The notes: generated by a model from the letters alone, not told the origin. Shown: positions 55,075-64,000, counted from the first letter of the stretch. The stretch: DNA of 64,000 nucleotides from Pelagimonas phthalicica (GCF_004364805.1 NZ_SOAP01000002.1:1240001-1304000); one strand, 5' to 3'. Program-made: numbers and translations.

Positions 55075-56595
55075 TCAGTCCGTCACGATCAGCGACATGA
55101 TGGCTTCCTGACTGGCCTCTTCGGCCGTCAGTTCGCCGACAAATGCGCCTTCGTTCATCACGTAAATGCGGTCACACATGCCCAAGAGTTCGGGCATTTC
55201 CGAAGAGATCATCAACACGCCTTTGCCTTGTGCGGACAGGTCGTTGATAATCCCGTAGATTTCAAATTTGGCCCCGACATCGATGCCCCGGGTGGGTTCA
55301 TCGAGGATCAGCAGCTCGGGTTTTGCAAAGAGCCATTTGGACAGGACAACCTTTTGCTGGTTGCCACCTGACAGGTTGACCACACGCTGAAACACCCCCG
55401 GCGTGCGAATGTTGAGCGCATCGCGATAGCTTTCTGCGACGCGGGTTTCCTTGGTCTCTTGCAGGATCTGGCCATTGGCCACCTCGGGCAGGTTCGACAG
55501 GGTGATGTTGCGCTGGATGGTTTCATCCAGGATCAAACCCAACTCTTTGCGGTCTTCTGTGACATAAGCCAGCCCCGAGGCCACGGCCTTGGACACGGTG
55601 CTGACATCAACGGACTGCCCATGCATCAGCACATCGCCAGAAATCTTCTGCCCATAGGATTGCCCAAACAGGCTCATGGCGAGCTCGGTGCGCCCCGCGC
55701 CCATAAGCCCCGCAATCCCAACAACTTCGCCCGCGTTTACTGTCAGGTTCACGTCGTGAATGACCTGACGATCAGCGTGCAGCGGGTGGAACACGTTCCA
55801 GTTTTTGACATCAAGGATTTTCTCACCAGCGCGGCGGTCACGTGCCGGATAGCGGGCGGCCATGTCTCGCCCGACCATATCACGCACAATCTTGTCTTCG
55901 GTGATGGTTTCGGTGCGGGCATCCATGGCACTGACCGAGGTCCCATCCCGGATCACAGTGATCTTGTCGGCCACCTGACGTACTTCGTTCAATTTATGGC
56001 TGATGATGATCTGTGTGACCCCCTGCGCCTTAAGCTCGAGCATCAGGTCCAACAGGGCCTGGCTATCGGCCTCGGACAGGGCAGCAGTGGGTTCGTCGAG
56101 AATGAGCAGGCGCACATCTTTGGCCAGCGCCTTGGCGATCTCGACCAATTGTTGTTTTCCGACGCCGATCTTGTCAATCAAGGTGCCCGGAGGCTCGCTC
56201 AGCCCGACTTTGCGCAGCAGTTCAACCGTCCGCTGTTCGGTTTCGCGCCAGTTGATCACGCCGCCTTTGGCCTGCTCATTGCCCAAAAAGATGTTTTCGG
56301 CAATCGACAGAAGCGGAACCAGGGCCAGTTCCTGATGAATGATGATAATGCCCTTGGCCTCGCTGTCAGCAATTCCGGAGAATTGCGCCAAGGCCCCGTC
56401 ATAGATGATTTCGCCATCATAGCTGCCGGTCGGATAGACGCCCGACAACACCTTCATCAGGGTCGATTTTCCGGCCCCATTTTCGCCAACAAGCGCGAGG
56501 ATTTCGCCCTCATCCACAGACAGGCTCACCTGGTCCAGCGCTTTTACACCGGGGAATTCTTTGGTGATTGCACGCATTTCCAGCAGTGCCGACAT
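55075..56595 (-). CDS. gguA: Sugar ABC transporter ATP-binding protein, double domain (GguA/MmsA type)
   Basis: 506 residues from ATG 56595 (GGGAGC upstream). Two nucleotide-binding domains: the first with [19 protein letters not shown] and [12 protein letters not shown]; the second, degenerate in Walker A ([18 protein letters not shown]) but with [16 protein letters not shown] and [14 protein letters not shown], as in all CUT2 ATPases. Longer frames to 56862 run into the receptor gene and are not used. Confidence 0.92.
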   Translation of the reverse strand: MSALLEMRAITKEFPGVKALDQVSLSVDEGEILALVGENGAGKSTLMKVLSGVYPTGSYDGEIIYDGALAQFSGIADSEAKGIIIIHQELALVPLLSIAENIFLGNEQAKGGVINWRETEQRTVELLRKVGLSEPPGTLIDKIGVGKQQLVEIAKALAKDVRLLILDEPTAALSEADSQALLDLMLELKAQGVTQIIISHKLNEVRQVADKITVIRDGTSVSAMDARTETITEDKIVRDMVGRDMAARYPARDRRAGEKILDVKNWNVFHPLHADRQVIHDVNLTVNAGEVVGIAGLMGAGRTELAMSLFGQSYGQKISGDVLMHGQSVDVSTVSKAVASGLAYVTEDRKELGLILDETIQRNITLSNLPEVANGQILQETKETRVAESYRDALNIRTPGVFQRVVNLSGGNQQKVVLSKWLFAKPELLILDEPTRGIDVGAKFEIYGIINDLSAQGKGVLMISSEMPELLGMCDRIYVMNEGAFVGELTAEEASQEAIMSLIVTD

Positions 56596-56633
56596 GGTCT
56601 TGCTCCCTAAGACGTGTTCGGATGGGTTAAGCC

Positions 56634-56667
56634 GGGATGCGCCGACGACGGATCGCCAACGCATCCC
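56634..56667. repeat. Intercistronic hairpin between receptor and ATPase genes
   Basis: GGGATGCG (56634-56641) and its exact complement CGCATCCC (56660-56667), 18-base loop, no T-run. Likely stabilises the receptor mRNA, similar in place to the hairpin at 40558-40579. Confidence 0.5.
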
Positions 56668-56683
56668 AGAGAGGACAGCGTGA

Positions 56684-57730
56684 TTACTGGAGCTGGTCCA
56701 TCGTGTAATAGCCGGAGCCGATGATGATCTCTTCCCAGTTGGACATATCGACCGAAACAGGTTCCAGCAGGTAGGACGGCACCACCTTGACACCATTGTT
56801 ATAGGTCGAGGTGTCGTTGATCTCTGGCTCGCCACCTTTGAGAAGGGCATCAACCATGCCAACGGTCACACGGGCCAGTTCGCGGGTATCCTTGAACACG
56901 GTCGAATATTGCTCATCCGCCAGCATGGATTTGATCGAGCGCACTTCGGCGTCCTGACCGGTCACGATCGGCATTTGCAGATCGCCAGAGCCGTAACCAA
57001 CCCCTTTGAGCGAAGAGATAATGCCGATGGACAGGCCGTCATAAGGGGCCAAAACGCCTTGCACGGTTGCGTCGGTGTAATGGGCTGATAGCAGGTTATC
57101 CATGCGCGCCTGCGCCACCGCGCCATCCCAGCGTAAGGTGCCCACTGTGTCCATGCCCATCTGGCCAGACACGATATTCACAGTGCCCGCATCGATCAGC
57201 GGCTGCAGCACGGACATCGCGCCATCATAGAAGAAATAGGCGTTGTTGTCGTCTGGCGAGCCTCCGAACAGTTCCACATTATAGGGGCCATCACCAAACC
57301 GCGCCTTGAGCCCGTCAACCAGGCTGCTGGCCTGCTGCACGCCAACTTTGAAATTGTCGAAGGTCGCGTAATAGTCGACATATTCGCTGTCGCGGATCAG
57401 ACGGTCATAGGCGATGGTCTTGATCCCGGCGAAATGCGCGTTTTCCAGCGCGTTGGACAGGGTCGTGCCGTCAATCGCAGCAATGACCAGAACATCGACA
57501 CCGTTGGTGATCATGTTCTCGATTTGCGCCAGCTGGTTTGGAATATCGTCTTCGGCATATTGCAGAATGGTGTCATACCCGGCGGCTTTGAATTGCTCCA
57601 CCATGGAATTACCGTCGGAAATCCAACGCGAAGAGGATTGGGTCGGCATGGCGATACCCACGGTATCGGCCATGGCAGCGACGGCGGAAAAGGCCAGCGC
57701 GGTGCTGGCAAGAATGGTCTTGAGTTTCAT
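56684..57730 (-). CDS. chvE: Periplasmic multi-sugar-binding protein (ChvE-like)
   Basis: 348 residues from ATG 57730, chosen because GGGAG lies nine bases upstream, with signal peptide [20 protein letters not shown]. Family text: [60 protein letters not shown] and [20 protein letters not shown], matching ChvE/GBP1-type receptors for galactose, arabinose, glucose and xylose. It feeds GguAB and lies divergent from a GbpR-like regulator. Confidence 0.9.
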   Translation of the reverse strand: MKLKTILASTALAFSAVAAMADTVGIAMPTQSSSRWISDGNSMVEQFKAAGYDTILQYAEDDIPNQLAQIENMITNGVDVLVIAAIDGTTLSNALENAHFAGIKTIAYDRLIRDSEYVDYYATFDNFKVGVQQASSLVDGLKARFGDGPYNVELFGGSPDDNNAYFFYDGAMSVLQPLIDAGTVNIVSGQMGMDTVGTLRWDGAVAQARMDNLLSAHYTDATVQGVLAPYDGLSIGIISSLKGVGYGSGDLQMPIVTGQDAEVRSIKSMLADEQYSTVFKDTRELARVTVGMVDALLKGGEPEINDTSTYNNGVKVVPSYLLEPVSVDMSNWEEIIIGSGYYTMDQLQ

Positions 57731-57853
57731 GATTTTCATCTCCCATTGATGCAGGTCGCGCCCCTTGAACTCCTCCGAGGTATCTTTGTCCTGCATGGCA
57801 GAAGGGTTAGCGGCTGAGCGTATAATAATAAATCTCAAAGAATAGACTTTTTC

Positions 57854-57869
57854 ATATCAAAAATGATAT
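57854..57869. promoter_or_regulatory. Dyad in the chvE-gbpR divergent promoter
   Basis: ATATCA, AAAA, TGATAT: a perfect inverted repeat of 6-bp arms, about 40 bases before the LysR start and 124 before chvE. Its place fits autoregulation by the LysR protein plus sugar-dependent activation of chvE. Confidence 0.45.
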
Positions 57870-57908
57870 AGAGCCGCGAAGGAAACTCTAGAAACGGTCA
57901 GAGCCCCA

Positions 57909-58826
57909 ATGCGCCTAGCCAATCGCGTGAAGCCAAAACACATGGAGCTGGTGATCAAGATCGCCGAAACCGCGCAGCTGCAAATGGCTGCGCAGATTTC
58001 TGGCATGTCGCAACCGGCGGCCTCGCGCATTCTGGCGGAAATCGAGGCCAGCCTTGAAACCAAGCTGTTCACCCGTCAGCCAACAGGAATGGAACTAACT
58101 GCCGAGGGACAGGTTTTTGTCCGACACGCGCGCGTGGTCCTGTCCGAGATGCAGAATATCGAAGATGAACTGGCGCGCATGCGCTCTGGAGTCATGGGGC
58201 ATGTGCGCGTTGGCGCGGTAACCGGCCCGGCGCTCGGGTGCCTGATGCCTGCCATCAACGCGGTGCAAAACGACCATCTGGATTTTCGCCTATCTGTCGA
58301 TGTCGCCCCGTCACGGGTCCTGTTCCGGGGGCTTGAAGAGGCGCGCTATGACTTTATCCTTGGCCGTGTGCCCGAAGACCATGACCGGCTCGATTTCCAC
58401 CTCTATCCGGGACGCAACGAAGTTGTCACCTTGCTGGTCCATGACAGCCATCCTTTGGCAGCCCGCGACAAGGTGAGTTTTGCAGAGCTTGCCGAATACC
58501 CCTGGGTGATCCAGGACGAGGGGAACCCGATCCGTCAAGCGGTCGAGCTGGCCTTTCACAGCGCAGGCGTTCCGACCCCGCGCCGGGTGATCAACAGCTC
58601 TTCGCTGTTGATCGCGCTGGCTCAGGTGGCTGAAAGTCAGGCGATTTCACCGCAAACAAATGAGGTCAAAGCCCTGCTCACCTCATCTGGCATTGCCGCG
58701 CGCCTCACATCGCTGAACGTCGACACACCAATCAATGTTCAGCCCTACTTCATCATCCGTGACAACCGTCGCAACCTGACACAAGCGGCCGACAAACTGC
58801 TGAAAAGCGTTCTGGCCAATATCTGA
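57909..58826 (+). CDS. gbpR: LysR-family regulator (GbpR-like)
   Basis: 305 residues. The N-terminus KPKHMELVIKIAETAQLQMA with ISGMSQPAASRILAEIEASL is characteristic of GbpR, the galactose-binding-protein regulator that stands next to chvE in Agrobacterium and Azospirillum; the effector domain follows (GHVRVGAVTGPALGCLMPAI). Divergent from the ABC-arabinose oxidation operon. Likely activates it in the presence of arabinose, galactose or fucose. Confidence 0.87.
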   Translation: MRLANRVKPKHMELVIKIAETAQLQMAAQISGMSQPAASRILAEIEASLETKLFTRQPTGMELTAEGQVFVRHARVVLSEMQNIEDELARMRSGVMGHVRVGAVTGPALGCLMPAINAVQNDHLDFRLSVDVAPSRVLFRGLEEARYDFILGRVPEDHDRLDFHLYPGRNEVVTLLVHDSHPLAARDKVSFAELAEYPWVIQDEGNPIRQAVELAFHSAGVPTPRRVINSSSLLIALAQVAESQAISPQTNEVKALLTSSGIAARLTSLNVDTPINVQPYFIIRDNRRNLTQAADKLLKSVLANI

Positions 58827-58934
58827 TACAATTGGGTGGAAACTGGCCGTGGGACATCCGCAAGGGGTAGCCCCACCTTGAGCGTAACAATTTAGGGCCG
58901 AGTTCCGGGGGGCAGTCCGGCCTACCTTAAGGTC

Positions 58935-59984
58935 CTACCCCTGCCCTTCCGAAATGATGACGAGCGGGCGCAAATCTTTGACCTCTGCGGCTGTGCGCAA
59001 TCTCATGCATAGGGCTCCAAAACCTGCCGCTCCGGATGGTGTGGTGGCGATGCCGGATCCCGTTATGGCCTCGGCAGCGGCCTGGCCTTCATCCTCGGTC
59101 AGGGTTTCGTAACGCACATCGCAGCGCTCCAAAACATCCCAAGCCACGATCGACGGCTCCTTGCAATCCAGACGGCCCATATTGGACTCGGGTCCGTCAC
59201 CGCGGGTGGGTTCACCGGCGTTATGACTTGCAAGCAAACAGGCAGCGGCTTCGGGTTCAACGATGATCAACTCGGGCTGTTCAGCCCAGTTCAGGCGGAT
59301 CATATGGGCCATGGCAGCGGCCAAACCGCCAACTCCGGCCTGAAGATAGACATGGGTTGGCCACTGGCCAGAGACCTCGAACTGCGCGCGCAACTCTTCT
59401 GCGATCACGCAATACCCTTCCATCACCAGTTTCGGGATCTCGGTGTAGCCGGGCCAGGTTCCGTCGGCCAACAGCGTGGCCCTGGTCTTCTCGGCATCAG
59501 CGATGGCGGCGGCAACGCTGTCATCATAGACGTCACCAGACCGCACCACCTCGGCACCAAGCGCCCTTAACCGATCCGCAAAGCTGTCGGGCACCGTTGC
59601 CGCCAGATGAATGCGTGCCTTTGCCCCCATTGCCCGCGCGCCAGCGGCAACACCCATGCCATGATTGCCCGCGCTTGCGCAGACAAACCGATGCGTCGCG
59701 GCAAAATCGCGAATATCTTGATCTTTGAGCCGGGTTAAAGCCGGCGCTTCCCCAGTCTGCTCCTGCCAGGCTTTGCCGATCAACCGCGCCACCGCGTATG
59801 GCGCGCCCAAAGCCTTGAAGGCCCCAAGCCCCATGCGCTGCGTCTCATCCTTAGCCAAAACGGTCACCCCATGAGGGCCCGGGATCTCAACCAAGGGTGA
59901 CACCGCGTAATCTTCATGCGCTTGGAAAAAGGCGAGAGCCTGTGCGAAATCTGGGGCAAAGCTAAGGCTGTCGCGGTTGGTCAT
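58935..59984 (-). CDS. PLP-dependent lyase, diaminopropionate ammonia-lyase/threonine dehydratase-like
   Basis: 349 residues from ATG 59984 (AAGGGGAA upstream). Fold-type II PLP enzyme: KDETQRMGLGAFKALGAPYA holds the PLP Lys in the order seen in diaminopropionate ammonia-lyases, SAGNHGMGVAAGARAMGA binds the substrate carboxylate, and QAGVGGLAAAM the phosphate. It is some 50 residues shorter than DpaL. It should deaminate an amino acid by beta-elimination. Divergent from an Lrp gene. Could also be a threo-3-hydroxyaspartate or EutB-like enzyme. Confidence 0.8.
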   Translation of the reverse strand: MTNRDSLSFAPDFAQALAFFQAHEDYAVSPLVEIPGPHGVTVLAKDETQRMGLGAFKALGAPYAVARLIGKAWQEQTGEAPALTRLKDQDIRDFAATHRFVCASAGNHGMGVAAGARAMGAKARIHLAATVPDSFADRLRALGAEVVRSGDVYDDSVAAAIADAEKTRATLLADGTWPGYTEIPKLVMEGYCVIAEELRAQFEVSGQWPTHVYLQAGVGGLAAAMAHMIRLNWAEQPELIIVEPEAAACLLASHNAGEPTRGDGPESNMGRLDCKEPSIVAWDVLERCDVRYETLTEDEGQAAAEAITGSGIATTPSGAAGFGALCMRLRTAAEVKDLRPLVIISEGQG

Positions 59985-60105
59985 GTGGTGTTCCCCTTGT
60001 TCTCTGCCTCTCATTATTTCACTTCCTCCCGCTCTTTTTTTTCGATTTCCCCCAACACCTCGACTAATATTTTCGCCAAAGCCACATTTGACGCGGAGAA
60101 TTTAC

Positions 60106-60570
60106 ATGGCTGTCGAGCTTGATGACGCGGATCTCACGATCCTCAGGGTGTTGCAAAACGATTGCCGCACCGGCTTGGAAGCGCTGGCGCAGGAGTGTCA
60201 TCTCTCAGTCCCATCAGTTCAAAGGCGGCTGAAACGATTGCGCGAAAATGGGGTGATCCAAAAGGAGGTCGCCGTGCTGGACCAAAACCGTTTTGACTAC
60301 AAGATGACCTTTATCGTCCTTGTGGAGTTGGAGCGGGAATCCCTGCAACAGCTCGACCTTTTTCGCAAACGTGCGCGGAACGAGCCTCTGGTTCAGCAGT
60401 GCTACTACGTGACCGGTGAGGCTGATTTCATTCTGATCTGCACCGCCCACGATATGCAGGATTTCGAAGAACTGACGCATCGCCTGTTCTTTGAAAACTC
60501 GAATGTGCGCCGGTTTCGGACATCCGTGGTGATGGATCGCACCAAAACCGGGCTGACGGTTCCGATCTGA
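60106..60570 (+). CDS. Lrp/AsnC-family transcriptional regulator
   Basis: 154 residues from the ATG after GCGGAGAATTTAC. HTH (ILRVLQNDCRTGLEALAQEC, SVPSVQRRLKRLRENGVI) and RAM domain (DYKMTFIVLVELERESLQQ, CYYVTGEADFILIC). Divergent from the PLP lyase and co-directional with the M24 hydrolase and racemase genes 260 bases on. Likely senses an amino acid made or used by this set. Confidence 0.9.
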   Translation: MAVELDDADLTILRVLQNDCRTGLEALAQECHLSVPSVQRRLKRLRENGVIQKEVAVLDQNRFDYKMTFIVLVELERESLQQLDLFRKRARNEPLVQQCYYVTGEADFILICTAHDMQDFEELTHRLFFENSNVRRFRTSVVMDRTKTGLTVPI

Positions 60571-60828
60571 CAACATCAACCGTTTGCAAAAATTGGTCGG
60601 CAACAGAGGCTTTCCTGAAATTTTTTCTGTCTCGGTCGATAAAACTTGATGCGTTTTGCGCATAGACCTTTGGTATAAAAAGAGGGTGGGTATCGATGGG
60701 GCGTTTTACCCCACAGAGCAACAAGGCCCCCTGCCGCGCGCCGTTATGGATACCTTGCTGAGGATTGGGGCGAGGTTCTGGGTCAAGCTGGTCAAGGAAC
60801 GGCTCTCACTGACAAAGGAAAACCCAGC

Positions 60829-61992
60829 ATGACGACGCCCCCTCGCGGTTTCCCGGTTGAAGAATTTGCAGCCCGAACCGCTGCCGCCCAGGCCAAAATG
60901 GCCCAATCAGGCATAGCGGGTCTGTTGCTGACCACGGAACCAGAAGTGCGCTATTTCAGCGGGTTTCACACACTGTTCTGGCAAAGCCCAACGCGCCCCT
61001 GGTTCCTGTTCCTTCCGGCCAGCGGTAAACCCATCGCGATTATCCCCGAGATTGGCGCGGATCTGATGCGCCGGACCTGGGTCAGCGATATTCGCACCTG
61101 GAGCGCACCCGCGCCCAAGGATGATGGGATCAGCCTGCTAGCTGACTTACTTGCGCCCTACGCTCAGCGCGGTGACGTGATCGGATTGCTGAAAGGTCAT
61201 GAGACTCACCTGCGCATGCCCCTTGACGATTACGAACGGTTGTTGTTCGGGCTCAAAGGGTTACAGATCACGGATGCAACCCCAATCATCCGCGATTTGC
61301 GCATGGTCAAATCAGCGGCCGAGATCGAAAAACTCGCGCATATCTGTGCCATCGGCTCACAAACCTTTGCCAAAGTGCCAGAGTTTACTCATGTGGGCCA
61401 ACCGCTTGCGGATGTGTTTCGCGCCTTTCGTTGCGAAGGGCTGGCACAAGGTGCTGACGATGTGCCCTATCTTGTCGGCGGTGCCGATACGGGTGGTTAT
61501 CACGATGTGATCTCTCCCCCAACGCGCCGCGCCCTGACCAAGGGCGATATCCTAATGTTGGATACAGGAGCCAGTTGGGACGGGTATTATTGCGATTTCG
61601 ATAGGAACTGGGCCATTGGCAGTGCCGATGACGCCTCGCGCCGGGCCTATGACGTGCTCTGGCGCGCGACCGAGGCGGGGATCGAGGCCGCCCGCCCCGG
61701 TGCCACCTGCCGCGATCTTTTCCAGGCCATGCAATCGGTAATCCGCGAGTTGGATGATCAAGGCGGCGATGTGGGTCGGCTGGGCCATGGGCTTGGCATG
61801 CAGTTGACCGAATGGCCATCACACGCGGCCTGGGACACAACCGAAATCCGCGAGAACATGGTGCTGACGCTAGAACCCTCGTTGAGCTATGGCGATGGAC
61901 GGATCATGGTGCATGAAGAAAACATCGTCATTCGCGCAGATGGGGCGGAGCTGTTGAGCACCCGCGCCGCGCCCGAACTTCCAATCATCTGA
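60829..61992 (+). CDS. M24-family metallohydrolase (Xaa-Pro peptidase/ectoine-hydrolase-like)
   Basis: 387 residues; AAAGGAA precedes the ATG. N-terminal creatinase-like domain (AQSGIAGLLLTTEPEVRYFS) and C-terminal pita-bread domain with all five metal ligands: LDTGASWDGYYCDFDRNW (two Asp), LGHGLGMQLTEWPS (His), LTLEPSLSY (Glu) and VHEENIVI (Glu). Members cleave Xaa-Pro peptides, creatine or ectoine. Beside an Asp/Glu-racemase-family gene and a PLP lyase it resembles the EutD/EutA pairing of ectoine catabolism, but other eut/doe genes are absent. A 28-codon open frame (60746-60832) ends in an ATGA overlap with its start and may be a leader. Confidence 0.85.
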   Translation: MTTPPRGFPVEEFAARTAAAQAKMAQSGIAGLLLTTEPEVRYFSGFHTLFWQSPTRPWFLFLPASGKPIAIIPEIGADLMRRTWVSDIRTWSAPAPKDDGISLLADLLAPYAQRGDVIGLLKGHETHLRMPLDDYERLLFGLKGLQITDATPIIRDLRMVKSAAEIEKLAHICAIGSQTFAKVPEFTHVGQPLADVFRAFRCEGLAQGADDVPYLVGGADTGGYHDVISPPTRRALTKGDILMLDTGASWDGYYCDFDRNWAIGSADDASRRAYDVLWRATEAGIEAARPGATCRDLFQAMQSVIRELDDQGGDVGRLGHGLGMQLTEWPSHAAWDTTEIRENMVLTLEPSLSYGDGRIMVHEENIVIRADGAELLSTRAAPELPII

Positions 61993-62001
61993 GGACTGCA
62001 T

Positions 62002-62742
62002 ATGAAACTCGGTTTTCAAACGGATGCGGGCATTGGAACGCGGGCCAATCTGGGGGTGATTGTCCTGGAAACGGACGAAACGCTAGAGCATGAATTTTCG
62101 CGGATCATGAACCGTGCCGGGGTGGCGCTATATCACAGTCGCATTCCCATGGTTCCGGAAATCCGCCCTGATACACTCGCCCGGATGGAGCAGGACTTGC
62201 CCGCCTCTGCTCGTCTCTTGCCACCCTCGCTGACTTTCGACGCTATTGGCTTTGGCTGCACCTCGGCCTCTACCGTGATCGGCTCGGACAGGGTGGCAGA
62301 AACGGTCCAAACCGTGTGCACCGGTGCCCAAGTCACCGATCCCCTGGCGGCCATCATCGCAGCGGGCCGCCACCTTGGGGTCAAGAAACTCGGCTTTGTG
62401 ACCCCCTACATTCCCGAAGTTTCCGCCAAAATGCGGGCTAAGCTGGAAGAGGCCGGATTTGAAATCGCCGGATTCGGCTCCTTTGAAGAAGGTAATGACC
62501 AAGTGGTCGCACGGATCACCAAGGCCTCGATCCTGGAGGCTATCGAAACCACCGCAGCCCAAGCCCCCTGCGACGCGGTGGTCGTTTCTTGCACCAATTT
62601 GCGCTGTCTCGACGTGATCCCATTGGCCGAAGAGAGGCTTGGAAAGCCGGTTCTGTCCAGCAACCAAGCGTTGGCCTGGCATATGCTGCGTCTGGCTGGC
62701 GTGCAGGATCCAAGCCCGGAATTCGGACAGCTATTCCGATAG
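62002..62742 (+). CDS. Asp/Glu racemase-superfamily protein (maleate isomerase/EutA-like)
   Basis: 246 residues, nine bases after the M24 gene. Two active-site Cys motifs, GFGCTSASTVIG and VVSCTNLRCLDV, are in the positions used by aspartate racemase, maleate isomerase and EutA/arylmalonate decarboxylase proteins. Start MKLGFQTDAGIGTRANLGVI resembles the maleate isomerase/EutA branch. It likely isomerises or racemises a carboxylic or amino acid from the M24 reaction. Ends before a bidirectional terminator. Confidence 0.82.
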   Translation: MKLGFQTDAGIGTRANLGVIVLETDETLEHEFSRIMNRAGVALYHSRIPMVPEIRPDTLARMEQDLPASARLLPPSLTFDAIGFGCTSASTVIGSDRVAETVQTVCTGAQVTDPLAAIIAAGRHLGVKKLGFVTPYIPEVSAKMRAKLEEAGFEIAGFGSFEEGNDQVVARITKASILEAIETTAAQAPCDAVVVSCTNLRCLDVIPLAEERLGKPVLSSNQALAWHMLRLAGVQDPSPEFGQLFR

Positions 62743-62799
62743 CTGCAACGCTTGCGAAAATTCCCATAAACAACAGGCCTTGCACCCCCTCGAAACGAA

Positions 62800-62828
62800 A
62801 ACGCCCCCGTGCTCAGCACAGGGGCGTT
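62800..62828. terminator. Bidirectional terminator after the racemase-like gene
   Basis: AACGCCCC (62800-62807) pairs with GGGGCGTT (62821-62828); inside, GTGCT and AGCAC pair after one mismatch. ATTTTC follows on the plus strand and TTTTCGTTTC on the minus strand. It separates two convergent genes. Confidence 0.75.
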
Positions 62829-62850
62829 CTAGATTTTCAAGGGTCAAAGC

Positions 62851-64000
62851 TTAGTCAGCCGAAGCCAGTTGCTTTGGCAGGCGGAAGGTCCAGAGTGTGC
62901 CACCTTGGTTCAGGTAGTTCACTTTCTTGGCCACTTCGCCGCCCCAAAGCGGAACCGCGCCGCCCCAGCCAGAGATCACAGTGACATATTGCTCGCCATC
63001 CTGCTCCCAGGTGACAGGCTGGCCGACGATGCCGGAACCAGTCTGGAAGGACCAAAGAACCTCACCGGTCTCATCGTCAAAGGCGATAAAGCGACCTTCA
63101 GGCGTGCCGGTGAACACAAGGCCACCCGCTGTGGTCATGACACCCGCCCAAAGCGGCGCGTCATTCTTGTATTCCCACTTGATTTCACCGGTATCCGGGT
63201 CAATCGCCTTGAGGCTACCGATATGGTCTTCGTAGTTCGGCTTGATGGTAAAGCCCGCACCGAGGTAAGCCGCGCCTTTCTTGTAGGAAATCGGCTCGTT
63301 CCAGATATCCATGCCCCATTCATTGGAGGGCACATAGAAGTTGCCGGTGTTCTGGCTAAACGCCATCGGCATCCAGTTTTTGCCACCCAGGAAGGATGGG
63401 GAGGCAAAGATGACCTCGCCCTTTTTGCCATCGGCGGCAGCGGATGGGTCACCAGGACGATTTTCCTCGTTAAAGATCGGGCGACCGTTTTCATCGATAC
63501 CATTGGCCCATGAGATGTCTTTGACAAATGGTGTGGCCGAGACGAATGCCCCGTCTTCGCGGTTCAACACGTAGAAATAGCCGTTGCGGTCGGCGGTGGC
63601 ATAGCGCTTGTTGCCGTCGCGGTCGGTATAGGCGACGACTTCATTCACGCCGTCATAGTCCCAACCTTCGCGTGGGGTGGTCTGGAAGTGCCATTTGATG
63701 TCGCCGGTTGCCGGATCAATACCGATACGGGAGGCGGCATAGAGGTTGTCGCCCGTGCCGTCATTCAACTGACCTGCGTTGCGCAGCCAGCTGTTCCAAG
63801 GGGCCGGGTTGCCCGCGCCAAAGACCAGCGTGTCGGTGTCAGCGTCATAGCTGCCGCCAAGCCAGGTGGCGCCGCCACCGGTTTTCCACATGTCGCCGGG
63901 CCAAGTGGCGTTCAGGACACCGGTCATGGTGCTTTCTTCGCCGTTCAGCGTGCCCATGTGACCTTCGATCACCGGACGCGTCCAGACGAGATCGCCGGTT
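62851..64000 (-). CDS. PQQ-dependent alcohol dehydrogenase, lanthanide-type signature (partial, N-terminus outside window)
   Basis: 383 codons from the C-terminal part; the frame is open to the right edge. Propeller text includes [37 protein letters not shown] and [17 protein letters not shown]. The last holds the catalytic Asp and, two residues on, the second Asp (DYD) that in XoxF, ExaF and PedH binds La/Ce; calcium enzymes have Ala, Ser or similar there. The GGATW and GNPAPWN blocks look more like ethanol/PedH-type than MxaF. Periplasmic oxidation of methanol or longer alcohols to aldehydes is expected. Confidence 0.88.
   Translation of the reverse strand, partial: TGDLVWTRPVIEGHMGTLNGEESTMTGVLNATWPGDMWKTGGGATWLGGSYDADTDTLVFGAGNPAPWNSWLRNAGQLNDGTGDNLYAASRIGIDPATGDIKWHFQTTPREGWDYDGVNEVVAYTDRDGNKRYATADRNGYFYVLNREDGAFVSATPFVKDISWANGIDENGRPIFNEENRPGDPSAAADGKKGEVIFASPSFLGGKNWMPMAFSQNTGNFYVPSNEWGMDIWNEPISYKKGAAYLGAGFTIKPNYEDHIGSLKAIDPDTGEIKWEYKNDAPLWAGVMTTAGGLVFTGTPEGRFIAFDDETGEVLWSFQTGSGIVGQPVTWEQDGEQYVTVISGWGGAVPLWGGEVAKKVNYLNQGGTLWTFRLPKQLASAD

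Noticed and set aside
53759-55111. 450-codon plus-strand frame over the gguB gene
   Set aside because: Rich in His, Asp, Gln and Arg as expected for the antisense of a membrane protein; the minus strand encodes a clear permease.
55459-56610. 383-codon plus-strand frame
   Set aside because: Antisense shadow of the GguA-type ATPase, which has complete Walker and signature motifs.
58827-58934. Terminator between gbpR and the PLP lyase gene
   Set aside because: Several short GC stems can be drawn (around 58860-58880 and 58892-58924) but none is clearly better and no T-run follows.
1-64000. CRISPR arrays, tRNA or rRNA genes, prophage
   Set aside because: No regularly spaced repeats, no tRNA or rRNA-like stretch and no phage structural genes were seen on reading the gaps and frames.

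Overview
The window looks like chromosome or large-plasmid DNA from an alphaproteobacterium of the Rhodobacteraceae (Roseobacter group). It holds three TRAP transporter sets, ABC importers with FrcC-, ChvE- and FbpB-type parts, many tightly packed catabolic operons with TAATG/ATGA stop-start overlaps, a queCDEF operon and a quinoprotein dehydrogenase. I cannot name the species. Nearly all genes import or break down plant- or algae-derived carbon, or organic phosphate.

Layout. 1-8304: quinate/shikimate-type catabolism (TRAP transporter, 3-dehydroshikimate dehydratase QuiC, shikimate dehydrogenase, citryl-CoA-lyase-like protein cut by the window edge) with a Gfo/Idh/MocA oxidoreductase and a GntR regulator; the TRAP binding-protein gene carries an in-frame TAG. 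8854-15143: coniferyl-alcohol-dehydrogenase-like SDR divergent from LysR, TRAP P-Q-M and an aldehyde dehydrogenase. 15144-18780: ruined DNA holding a 5'-truncated sugar ABC operon broken next to a degenerate IS3-family element. 18888-25777: LysR, amidase, TRAP M-P-Q and FAD-linked D-2-hydroxyacid dehydrogenase on the minus strand. 26017-33288: a branched-chain keto-acid dehydrogenase/isoleucine degradation cluster in which bkdA1, bkdA2 and bkdB are open while bkdR, the thiolase, the acyl-CoA dehydrogenase, the SDR and lpdV are all broken. 33845-44617: a LacI-controlled cluster with an FbpB-type ABC importer, an inositol-monophosphatase-family enzyme, a dual-specificity phosphatase, a metallophosphoesterase and a Na/Pi transporter; an identical 16-bp operator lies at each end. 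45106-46323: relics, including an Imm26-like gene and an aminoglycoside-phosphotransferase-fold gene. 46373-48686: preQ1-I riboswitch and queCDEF. 48742-58826: non-phosphorylating L-arabinose (galactose) oxidation with a ChvE-type ABC importer and a GbpR-type LysR. 58935-62742: PLP-dependent lyase, Lrp regulator, M24 hydrolase and Asp/Glu-racemase-family protein. 62851-64000: C-terminal part of a PQQ alcohol dehydrogenase with the Asp-Tyr-Asp signature of lanthanide-using enzymes.

Two themes stand out. First, the LacI-governed phosphoester cluster combines three different phosphatase folds, an ABC importer and a Na/Pi carrier in one regulon; I do not recognise it as a described pathway. Second, 5-46 kb contains many genes with single, still readable lesions (in-frame TAG codons, +1 T in T-runs, a lost start codon, a Walker B change, internal deletions), indicating recent gene decay; sequencing error has to be excluded for the one-base cases.
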